The translations under genes and the position numbers were made by a program. The notes beneath the pieces are model-generated. The model saw only the letters and a list, made by a program, of their open reading frames with translations, made no database searches and had not been told where the DNA came from. Shown here in pieces: positions 33,130 to 42,672 of a stretch of DNA of 64,000 nt; the stretch's first letter is position 1; every line of letters starts with the position of its first letter. The stretch is from Isoetes taiwanensis (taxonomy: Eukaryota > Streptophyta > Lycopodiopsida > Isoetales > Isoetaceae), in NCBI GenBank assembly GCA_021234155.1, contig JAJEKV010000020.1:6060563-6124562 (forward strand), in the 5' to 3' direction.

Positions 33130-35793
33130 TTTTACACCAGCAGGAGATGTAGTGCTCATGGGTGATTTTAATGGGAGAACAGCAAAAAAACAAGCAGCAA
33201 TAACCAGTCCATATGGGGATCCTATCTGGATGGAGCAGCTAGATGAGGGAGAGATGGCTGACATAGGTTGGAATCGCACATCTTTAGATATGGAACAATG
33301 GCCTACCCCTATGGGAGCAGCATTGTTGAACATGTGTAGTGGATTGGATTTGCTCCTGTATAATGGGACGAGGAAGTTTCCTGAAACAGCAAAATGCACT
33401 TGCAGAGGTAAGAGTGTGGTAGATTACTTTATTGCAGCAGCACACTTTGTGGATGAGGTCGACTCCTTGAACATTTTAGATGAGAGAAGTGAATCTGATC
33501 ATGTGCCTGTAATTGCCTCAATAAAGGCATCGGGTATAGCTATGCAAGAGCAGGATCAGGGGGTTTCTCCATGGATATATTTAGTAGAAAGAAGGAAGGA
33601 GGCATATTTGAAATCATTTGAAAGGATGTGTGAAAAAGTAGCATGGCCTACAGGGGCTGAAGAGCTAAGTGCTCTGATTACTTCCATGGTTACTCAGGTA
33701 GCGCAGGAATGTTTTGTATCAGGACGTAGGAGGAAAGGTTTGCCGTGCAATGGGTGGTTCGATGAGGAGTGTAGGGAGAAGAGGAGGCAATACAAAAAGG
33801 TGGTGGGGGATGTCAGGGAGCAGCTAATTAAAGAGTTCAAGAGAATTGTGAAAGTAAAGAAAAGGGCATTTGTGAGAAGTAAACAGGAGAAGCTGGTTAA
33901 GGAGTTGATAGTCGATCCTTTTAAGTTTTGGAAGAAGCTTAAGCAAGGGAAGAGTAAGGTGGCACATTTGCGAGCTGATGGTTTGATTAATGAGGTGAAG
34001 AAATTATATCATGCAGATGGTTTGGGAGAGGATAGCCAACAAGGGGGGCATATTAAAATGGTGTTTTCGGTTGAAGACGTGCAGTGGGGGCTTGGTAAGA
34101 TTGCCAACAGGAAGGCGGGAGATTCTCTTGGACTAGTAGCGGAGCTTTTGAAGTGGGCGGGACCGCAAATGGTGGATGCGCTTACAAGAATGTTTAATGC
34201 GGTTACAGAGGGTTTCCCGTCAGCATGGCAAATTAATAGAGTGGTGCCGATATATAAAGCAGGAGACATTAGCGATCTTAACAACTACAGAATGGTCATG
34301 GTAAGTAATTTATTTGCTAAGCTGTATGCTACCATTGTTGAGCATAAGATTAGTGTTTGGGTAGAGGAGAAAAATGTTAGGGCTAAGGGGCAAGCAGGTT
34401 TTAGACCTCGAAAAGCTACCATAGATCATCTTGTTACTTTCAGGGCGATGATAGACGCTGTTAAGGGGACACGGAAACCATTATTTGCTGCATTTGTAGA
34501 TTGTACTAAGGCTTTTGATACAGTATGCAGGAAAAATCTCTGGATCAGTTTAGAAAGAGTAGGGGTGCCTGAAGAATATAGGGATGCGGTGAGACTGCTT
34601 TATGAAAAGGTTTTAGTTACACTTTCTACTCCGTTTGTTGAGGAGTGTGAGGAGGTAGTGGTTAGTAACATGGGGGTTAAGCAGGGATGTCCAATGTCGC
34701 CAACTCTTTTTGGTATATTCATTGATGAATTGGAAGAGTGGGTGGAGAAATATGGGGGGGAAGGGACAGGTATGGCAGGATATGTTATTCAGTTGCTTTT
34801 ATATGCGGATGACATTGTATTGATTGCCCGGAGCAAAGAGGGGATGCAAAAGCATTTAGATACGTTAGCCTCTTTTTGTGATGTGAAGGGGTTACAGGTG
34901 AACCTAAGCAAGACTAAAGTGGTGATTTTTGGGACGACCTTAGACAAAAACTATGCTTTCTCATACAAAGGAGAATCAGTGGATATCACTACATCCTATA
35001 AATATTTGGGGATTACAGTTGATAAGAATTTCAGGTGGAATCAAGCAGTAGAGCAGCGGGTAAATGGGGGGCTTAAGGCTATTTTTGCAATGCAAAGGAA
35101 ATGTGTGAAAGCTGACATATGGCAATTTGGTTTGAAGAGAATGTTATTCAAAGTGCTGGTACAAGCAGTGGTTCTTTATGGGTGTGAGGTATGGGGGCCG
35201 GGATTGTCGATGGAGTTATGGCAGAAAATTGAAAAGATCCTGAAGAAATTCTTGCATGCAGAGCTGGGGGTTAAGCTGCAGACGCCATATGAGATGATGT
35301 TAGCAGAATGTGGCATGTTGCCATTAGAGTGTGAAGCGTTGTGTCAGTTTTTGACATACTTGAGCAAAGTTGGGACATATGATGATTGCAGTTATCCTCG
35401 ATTGGCGATACAGGAAACTTTTGGTAAGGGATGGTATGCAGATGGCATGATATGGATGAAGAAATGGGGGATTGGTATTGAGGATTTGTGCCGGAATAAA
35501 GACAGGATCAGAGAATGGGTTAAAGAAGCAATAAACTACCGGGTATGGTCTAGTCCGGGTACAAAGATGAGGCATTACAGAGATAAAATGAATCCTGAGC
35601 TAAAGGAGATGAGTTATCTAAGTGACAATATATCGCTTAAGAAAAGACATATTATTTGTAGGATGAGATTGAGTGCCCATCACCTTAATGTGGAGGTAGG
35701 GAGATGGATGAGAATAGCGCATGAACACCGAGTATGTAGGGCGTGCGGAGCAAATGAGGTGGAAGACGAAGAGCATGTAATCTTGTGGTGTCC
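33107..35793 (+). CDS. LINE endonuclease end, reverse transcriptase, C-terminal zinc motif
   Basis: The endonuclease continues with VVLMGDFNGRT and ERSESDHVPVIA, the Asp-Asn and Asp-His pairs. The RT blocks follow: AFVDCTKAFDTV, GVKQGCPMSPTLFGIFIDEL and the catalytic LLLYADDIVLIA. Near the end CRACGANEVEDEEHVILWC gives the C…C…H…C motif usual in LINE ORF2 proteins. The open frame formally runs to 35869, but the last residues after 35793 are LTR sequence of the inserted element. Confidence 0.9.
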
Positions 35794-37444
35794 TATGACG
35801 TTCCAAGGGAATATACGCCATAAATACGTATATTCCTGGACCCGTCACCATACAAGTCTACCTAGGTAGCCTTGTATGCCTTGGATAAGTGGCAAGGGGT
35901 GCACATCTAAGTTAATTGTTTAACTTAGATAACCTTAGGATAAGGCTCATTTCCACATGGCCTTATCCTATTGGGCAACCGCCACACGGCCTTATCCTAG
36001 TGGTGCCACGTGGCATCCCAGGTGGACCCACACCTATATGAGCTCTAACCCTAACCCTAGACCCTTTTTCTCGACCTAGCACTGAACTCTCATCCACGTG
36101 CCCAAACCCCCGTTTGAAAGCACCGATTAAATCATAGCCTAGCACGGAGCAAAGAGCCCACGGAAGGTGTGTATGATCGTAGAGGGAGCAGGCCGAACCA
36201 CGCCTAGGAGCATGGAGACGCCGGGGAATGGGAGGAAGCGCTCGGAGGAGGTAGGTTGAGTAGAGTTCATGTTAGTTCATCCGGAAGTTAGCACTCGAGA
36301 TGGGTTAGTGATTCATTATCTAGAGTAGAGCCACCCTAGATCCTTTGTTGAACATCTTGAACCCTAATCAAGGAACTCTAACTATTAGTTAGCTATGTAT
36401 GATTAGGTTAAGATGTTCATATGATGTTGATGTTGATCATGACGTGATGTATGCGATATTGGTTGATCATGTTGCTCCTCTTGTATTGGGAAGGGGGTAG
36501 AGACCTAGGGCCATATGTAGTATGCTCCTAGTGTAGATCCCTTAGTTCCTATTAGTGGTGCGGCCTGTGCATAGGAACCCACTTAGGGCTATGGAGGCTA
36601 TGATGTGACTCAGCACCACATAACGGGCTAGAGGCAAGATGGAGGGTGGATCCTGCCGAAAGTGGGGGGGCCGGGGGATCCCATAGTGGGCTAGGCTTAT
36701 GGTGGGGTCACTTGCGTGTGGGCGAGCATGGGTCCGACACACCTCTGGGGCAATGGTGTCGCCCCGCCTCTCAAGAGTTGCAAGTGTCAGCTTGGCTCTT
36801 GTTTTGGGGGTTGGTCAGTGCGAATCGTGTGTTGCCACGACCAGAGCCGCCGTGGAGCCTCTAGACCCGGGGAAGGGGAGATGCAACCCTTCCTACCTCG
36901 TCGGACCAGGGAGATGCAACTTGGAGTAGTCCCGATGGGTGATGCCATGGGATTGCGTATCCGGAAGGTTAGAATCATGCCACAGCTTGATCTAGCCCAT
37001 CTGCAAAGTATGCACAGGAGGGGCGGATGGAGTGGTCAACCCTAGCCATTGTCTTACGCCAGCCCCGCCATTGTTATGACTCGGTCTGCTCTATCTTGAG
37101 GCCTATCCAGTCAGTCGCCTACCCTATGTGTCAGAGCCACGGGTAGGAGCTCTCATGTTTTATGGTATATGATTATGTTCTTTGCATCTATGGATATGCG
37201 GTTGAGCTACCCTTGGGGTAGCATATTGTATTGTATAGTATTGCTAGTTCTGACGTGTTTATGCTTCCGCTCTGATAGGAGCCCATAGGGGAAGGGCGCG
37301 CAAGACACCTTCGTGTCCCCTTCCCATGCTCCGGAGTTCCCCGAGTGCGGGATAGACGGAGGGCCTGTGCGGTTGTTGAGCCGGACGGGGGATTTCCTGC
37401 CGAGCGTACGGTCGAGCACCGTATGTTTAGCAGGGAGCGTCACA
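35794..37444 (+). repeat. 5' LTR of H3-element 1
   Basis: It matches 47319-48966 closely. The first bases read TATGACG against TGTGACG in the 3' copy, one mutation in the terminal dinucleotide. Inverted repeats lie near both ends: GGAATATAC … GTATATTCC, and TACGGTcgagcACCGTA at ~37409-37432. Confidence 0.95.
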
Positions 37445-37445
37445 A

Positions 37446-37457
37446 TGGTATCAGAGC
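37446..37457 (+). other. Primer binding site (initiator Met tRNA)
   Basis: TGGTATCAGAGC begins two bases after the LTR end. Confidence 0.95.
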
Positions 37458-37918
37458 GATGTTCTTGGTTGACCAAGAACTAGCACTGACCATAACTATG
37501 AAAGTAGTCTAACAGGCCTATAGGGGTGTGAAATAAAAAAATTTTCCACCATCGAACCTCGAAAATAGGGGAAAAAATTTTTTTCTCCTAGGTAGTGGGT
37601 CCAAAATTAGGTTAAGAAATGAATGAGTCAAATTCACCTTCTAGTAAAATTGGAGTGAAAATTATGCATCTGCATCAAATTTCACCTAAAATGGGTCGAA
37701 GAATCATGCCAATCGGAGACCTGGGTGAAAAATGGTGCAAATCCATAATTAATACTGCAAACTATTAGGAAATTTGAAATTCTAAAGGTATAATACGAAT
37801 TTTAGTATATGTATTAGAAATTAAACATATATTAATAATAAGGGTACTATGGTGTAATTAATAAGGGGGGCTAATAAGTAGGCCTATTTATGGTAGAAGA
37901 ATATTCCCAGGGACCCTC

Positions 37919-37929
37919 CTTTTTAAATA
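37919..37929 (+). promoter_or_regulatory. TATA-like box before the H3-like gene
   Basis: TTTTTAAATAC lies about 95 bp before the ATG at 38019 and is followed by a CT-rich leader, a layout typical of plant promoters. The other three accessory genes of the two H3 elements have a TATA box at the same distance. Confidence 0.5.
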
Positions 37930-38018
37930 CCCATGACACCTCATTTTCCCTCCAACCCTTTCCTCCACCATCTCTCTCTTGCTCAGCCTTACGTCACCCA
38001 TTTTCTAGACCGTCACGT

Positions 38019-39122
38019 ATGGCTCGCACCAAACAGACAGCTAGGAAGTTCGGCGAGCGACCCACGCTCTCGATGGCGCAGGTAGCAGCGGGACGCCATA
38101 CGAAGAAAATCCCGGAGCACCTTCGACCTAAGAAGGGGGAAGAGGAGTTTCCCTCCAGCAGTAGTGACGCAACCTACCACGATGCAGAGGAGGAGGCGCC
38201 CAGCAGCAGCAGCTCTTCGTCGGCGGGCACCCAGAGAATTGGCGAGTCCCGACATTTTGGGCCCCACTCGGACACGGAGGTAGAGGAGCAGGTTGAAGAG
38301 CAGGTTGAAGAGGCGGGCCCTTCAGTGCCGAAGAAGAAGGGCAAGGAGAAGGTTACTGAGTGGCCGGAAGAGAGGGCTGCGAGGAAGAAGAGAGAGCGTG
38401 AGCGGGAGCTAAGGGAGCAGTGAAAGGTTAAGAGAAGGAATGACAGCCTCACGGATCAAGCCGTTATTGAAGAACCTCGTCAGGAGGAGGAAGCAGAGGA
38501 GCAAGAAGAGGAGGTAGAAGCAGAAGAAGAGGAAGACGAACGCGCCGGGGAGCCCTCAAACCCCGACGCTAGACCACCTTACCCGAAGTGGCCCAAGCCA
38601 CCCAAGGTGGTCAAGAAGCATATGGCGGGCGAACCGCAATCGCCCTGAGGGAGGAGCCTCTTCGACGCCGCCTGGCATTCGATTCCAGAATACCTCTGTC
38701 GGTGGACGAGGTATAATGACTGGTATTGCCGCCAGAACGTCGACCGCTACGTGAAGGGGGGCTGCCCTAGCAAGAACCAGCCCAAGCCGTCGCCGCCACC
38801 ACCGGAGAAGCCGAAGAAGGTCCACCATGGGCCTAACTTGCCACATGCCCGTGTTTTTCGAGAGATTAGGCACTTCCAACAGTGCACTAATCTCCTGATT
38901 AGGAAGGCACCATTCGAGCGGCTCATGCGGAAGGTGATGCAGGAGTTCCTCACCGACTATAGGGTGACGTCGCTCACAACTAGGGTGTTGCAGGTAGCCG
39001 CTGAGGCCGAGCTCACCCAGTTGTTCGAAGAAGGGAACCTCTGCGCGATCCACGCGAAGAGGGTGACCCTGATGCCCAAGGACATATACTTGGCACGCCG
39101 TATCCGCAAGGAGTACCCTTGA
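38019..39122 (+). CDS. Histone H3-like protein of a retrotransposon (two internal TGA)
   Basis: One frame of 368 codons including the stop. I chose ATG 38019 because it gives [10 protein letters not shown], identical to the first ten codons of histone H3 (Met plus A1-K9). A linker of about 265 residues follows, with Ser-rich, basic and strongly acidic stretches. The C-terminal ~90 residues (from about 38845) are an H3 histone fold: [17 protein letters not shown] (alpha-1), [14 protein letters not shown] (alpha-2), [15 protein letters not shown] and LARRIR (loop 2, alpha-3). By hand, about 55 of 89 fold positions agree with canonical H3. His113 and Asp123, used for H3-H3 pairing, are kept, as are Lys115 and Arg116. 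Loop 1 has canonical length, so it is not CENH3-like. TGA codons at 38421 and 38646 break the frame; both could be former CGA. No stop or shift occurs inside the fold. Position 10 is Phe instead of Ser. Confidence 0.9.
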
Positions 39123-39328
39123 GGATACAATTTTGTGTAAATTAATGTAATTGCTAAGTTCCCCCCATAAATATAAAATTTTGTTGCAGACTGACCTTAA
39201 TTTTTGTATGAAAATGTGTTAAGTAGCTCAAAATTTACTTTAGTTTTGACCATTAAAATTGGAATGTTCAAAGAAAATTAATTAGTTAAATATTCTAGCT
39301 TAATTAGTTGAAAAATTAAAAAAATTGG

Positions 39329-39405
39329 CGAAACCGGGTCGCGTTGCGCAAAACCCCTCTGCGTTCGCAACGCAGAGCCATTCTGCGCAACGCCACCCGA
39401 TTTCG
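39329..39405 (+). repeat. Palindrome A1 between the H3-like gene and ORF2
   Basis: Outer arms CGAAACCGGGTCGCGTTGCG and its near-exact reverse complement (20 of 22 positions) enclose a second stem, CTGCGTTcgcAACGCAG. A related copy lies 200 bp downstream. Confidence 0.8.
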
Positions 39406-39530
39406 GCATTCTGTCATTAATTGATGTCCAATTTGAGTAATAAAAGTTGCTAGTTAGGTTAGAAGCATGCTAAAAAGTCATATTAGGATCTTGAAATTCC
39501 CCGAAACTCTTCATAGAAGTAGAATTGACC

Positions 39531-39607
39531 CGAAATCGGGTCGCATTGCGCGGATACCGCCTGCGTTCGCAACGCAGAGCCATTTTGCGCGACGTGACCC
39601 GGTTTCG
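39531..39607 (+). repeat. Palindrome A2 between the H3-like gene and ORF2
   Basis: It has the same design and inner stem as 39329-39405, with outer arms CGAAATCGGGTCGCATTGCG and GCGCGACGTGACCCGGTTTC. About 17 of 22 arm positions pair. Confidence 0.8.
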
Positions 39608-39780
39608 CCCAAATTTGCCAGATTGACCAATTTTCATCCAACAAACTCCCATGTAGTATTTCTTGCTTTGCTTTGCTTAGAATTGCACTTCATGGTAGCT
39701 TATTTGGACACCCATGGCCATAGATTTGAAGTCTTCCCCATCCAGAACCCTTGTGCACGGAACCCGAGGCACCCCTAGCC

Positions 39781-39789
39781 TATAAAAAG
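39781..39789 (+). promoter_or_regulatory. TATA box before ORF2
   Basis: CCTATAAAAAGGG lies about 115 bp before the ATG at 39899 and is followed by a pyrimidine-rich leader. This is a textbook plant core promoter inside a retrotransposon. Confidence 0.65.
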
Positions 39790-39898
39790 GGCCCTCATTT
39801 GTCATTTTCTCACCATCAGAACTGCTCTCAGCCCCTTTGGCGATTTTCTAGCCCTTTGCTCATTCCCGTCAGCCATTTTTCATAGCCATCTCTGCTCA

Positions 39899-41409
39899 AT
39901 GGCGCCATCAAGCTTTGTTAGATGGTCCAATGACTCCAATCACATCCGTGAAATCCCTGCTGAGCAAGCCTTTCATGTCTTTGATCATCTCTTTGATCTC
40001 CTTGCCACCTTGACCAGAACCCCCTACTACACTAACATCATTTGCCAATACGATCAGCACATTCTACCCTCGGAAGTTAGCTTGCCACCTAGGGGAGGAA
40101 AATGGGTTTCCTTAGACACTCTTACCCAAGCCATAGGCTGGGGATCCAGGGGCAAGAATAGGCTGTGGGATAGAACCAGAAACATGCCGAACTACATGAC
40201 CTGTAAGCATCATAGGCATAGGTACCTCTCAAACCAAGCAGCCTTAGCTTTGTTCATGCAGTACAGGGCAGTTAACCAACCAGGAGAGCCGTCAATTCAA
40301 CCATTGGATTTGGCACCTCTCAACACTCGGGCAGCACAGATAGGCATCCACGAGATCGAGACTGCAGCGTACGAACACTACGGCTCCACATCAGAAACAC
40401 CTGTGTTGCAGATTGAGCAAGATTATGAAGAGGAAGAGGAGGAGAACCCAAGTTGGGAGATGAGGGAGGCAAGAAGGATGGAGAGGCGTCTAGCTCGACA
40501 ACAGGAAGTACCAAGGCGGGACTTCGAGCCACCAGTAGGTATCACGGCCCTCACCCCGGTGATCATCGACGGCGAGGAGTACATATTCGCCACCGATATC
40601 CTCAACCTTCCCTATTGTCAAGAAGAGAGCCTCAGGATGGATGAGCTCCTAGGCCTAATGGCACAAGAGCAGGGCAGTGACTTCATCGACTACTCCTACC
40701 AAGAGATCCCAAGGGAGGTAGCCGAGCGACACTCCTACGCAGGGGAAACTATGTCGGACATCCAGGCGTACCAACAGATAAGGCAGATGTTTCAGCAACA
40801 GCAACCCGTCATTCCAGAAGAAGAATTCCAGGAGATCCAAAGTAGGTTGTACAAGCCGGGAAGAGGCCCAAGCTCAAGCCGACCAGTGCGCTCCGTGAGC
40901 ATGCGTGAGTCATCTAGCAGCATCAATCTGGAGAACGCAACAAGAATGTGGAGGGACCACGAAGATCTTACGGCAATAGATGTTTTCGGCGATGCAGCTC
41001 GGAGGAGGAGTACGGGAGCCACAGGGCCGAACTCAGGTACTATCTTCCGGCCCTTAGCCAAGGACAGATGATAGTCTTCCACAAGGAGTTCAGCCCAAGG
41101 GGTGAAGAATCCGTGGCGCTCCTCATAGCACTCACAGGCTTTGGACAACATGCCAAGATAGATTACAGAATGGACCATGTTATCCTCTTCAAAAGATCCG
41201 TAGCCCTTCATGCCCTCGACTTCGCAAGGGGCCACCTCAGAGATGCGCACTTGTCAGTAGTGGCGGCAACTGCACCAGAACTTCCGGCACCACAGATGGC
41301 AAGAGCATTGGAGGGAGGATCGGCGGCAAGAATCCTACAGAACATGGGCAAGGGCATAGGATTCAAGAATGTCAAGAACTTCTTCAAGTCTATGAAGCGA
41401 CAGCGCTGA
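39899..41409 (+). CDS. ORF2, conserved accessory protein of unknown function (two overlapping frames)
   Basis: The first frame runs 39899-41071 (390 residues, MAPSSFVRWSNDSN…) and has a globular N-terminal ~140 residues followed by an acidic, Gln/Arg-rich region. A second frame, open to 41409, carries ELRYYLPALSQGQMIVF, YRMDHVILFKRSVALHALDF and a basic end, FKNVKNFFKSMKRQR. Both parts have relatives in the same order in element 2 (57564-59120: MATEAFISWYS…, YYLPLLTEGRVIIF, VDHVILVKRKTALGIFDF). The pair therefore probably forms one protein, joined here by a frameshift or splicing event near 41000. I recognise no family. It has its own TATA box and sits just before gag. Confidence 0.65.
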
Positions 41410-41638
41410 TGGAAAAACTTGTTTTGTTAGTTAATTAAAGTGTATTGTAATTCTCTCTTCAGTATTATCATGTAATTCATCAAATGTACTTCTATATACT
41501 AATTAATGTCTTACCATGATCTTGACTTGTAAGTGGAATTTTCATATGATTTCTTTTGTACCTAACAACAATTCAATTTTAAGCAAGAACAATTAGTGTG
41601 TAACTTAAATAACAAGCATTGATGATTAACCCTTGCAG
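41410..41638 (+). other. Probable intron 3' part before gag
   Basis: AT-rich, with stops in all frames, ending in CCCTTGCAG at 41638. The coding sequence of gag is conserved right up to this AG, as in element 2 (57383). A donor CAG|GTACT at 41036 is in phase with the gag frame, but it is not conserved in element 2. Confidence 0.5.
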
Positions 41639-42672
41639 CAAGGAACACAGGCTCAGGTTCTCAAGGCCGACATCACCAGTGGATACCCAGAAACCTATTT
41701 GGACGTGATCAAGATGACAACAACGACGAAATGACACCGGAAGCAATCAACGCAAGGCTCGTCCAGATGAGGAACCAGATGCATCAGCTGATCCACTGGG
41801 CCACCCCATTGATGAATGCCCAAGAATATGCACCTGCTCCACCACCACCTCCACCGCTACCTCAGCAAGGCATCGAGGAAGGTCCACAGCCGGAAGGGCA
41901 GGACAATCAGGGGAATGTCAGAGACAGGAAGAGGAAAAGGAGAAACAGAAGGAGTCTAACACCACCTAGCTCCAGTTCATCAGACACTTCAGACAGTCAA
42001 GACAGTTCTAGCTCAGAAAGTGAGTCCGACACTCCACAGGTAAGAGCCAGGGCAAGGAAGGAAGATGAATATCAAAAGAAAGTTGACAGTGCTATGAGCA
42101 ATGTGTGGAAGACTAGGAAGTTGGGTCAGTTCTCAGGGAAGGACAGGTCAGGTATGGAGGCAGAAGCCTGGCTCGATGAGATGGAAGAGTTCGGCAACTC
42201 TTATGGCATGAAGGATAAGGATATAGGGAAAGTTGCTACAGCAAACTTGATAGGGGCAGCTAGAATCTGGTGGAAAGGCTATGCGAAGTCCAACAAGCTC
42301 AAAAGGAACAGTTGCAGATTCAAGACTTTCAGCAAGGCTTTTCGCAGACATTATGTGCCTAGGTCACATACTAGCAGGCAGATCCAGCAGTTCTACAGGT
42401 TAAACCAGGGTACATTGTCAGTAGCAAAGTATACAGAGGAATTTATGCGACTTAGACTCCATGTTCCTGGGGTGTCGGAAAGGCAAGCGGTTGAAACTTA
42501 TATTGAGGGATTGAACAGCAATATCAAGAGGCTAGTCCGAGCAATCAACCCTAAGTCAGTGGCAGAAGCCGAGGATAAAGCCATAAGTTTGGAAGAAGCT
42601 CCAGCAACGCCAGGAGAGAGACAGTCGGCCTTCAAAGGAAAGTCAACGGGGCAGTACCAAGGGCAACAATAG
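41639..42672 (+). CDS. gag: Gag (capsid domain)
   Basis: The open frame extends upstream of the first Met (41731) to the putative splice acceptor. The stretch …PRNLF…MTPE… is shared with element 2, so the real start lies upstream. Residues after ~130 form the retrotransposon gag domain: GMEAEAWLDEMEEF, AARIWWKGYAKSNK, FSKAFRRHYVPRSH and VAKYTEEFMRLRLHVPG. A Ser/Arg-rich low-complexity stretch precedes it. It is closed by TAG at 42670, after which the same frame continues into the zinc knuckle, so gag-pol is one frame with a single stop. That TAG could be a read-through stop or a decayed CAG. Confidence 0.85.

Noticed and set aside
36046-36060. Telomere-repeat seeds (CCCTAACCCTA)
   Set aside because: Only one or two units, at the same place in each LTR of the related chromoviruses; ordinary LTR sequence, not interstitial telomere.
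38845-39122. The histone fold as a captured centromeric H3 (CENH3)
   Set aside because: The spacing between the R.I (alpha-1/loop) and LQ.AAE motifs equals canonical H3 (16 residues) in both elements; plant CENH3 has a longer loop 1. The N-terminal ARTKQTARK is also canonical H3, not CENH3.
40948-41071. Conserved programmed -1 frameshift in ORF2
   Set aside because: The shift needed is -1 in element 1 but +1 in element 2, and I see no shared slippery heptamer. Mutation, consensus error or splicing are equally likely.
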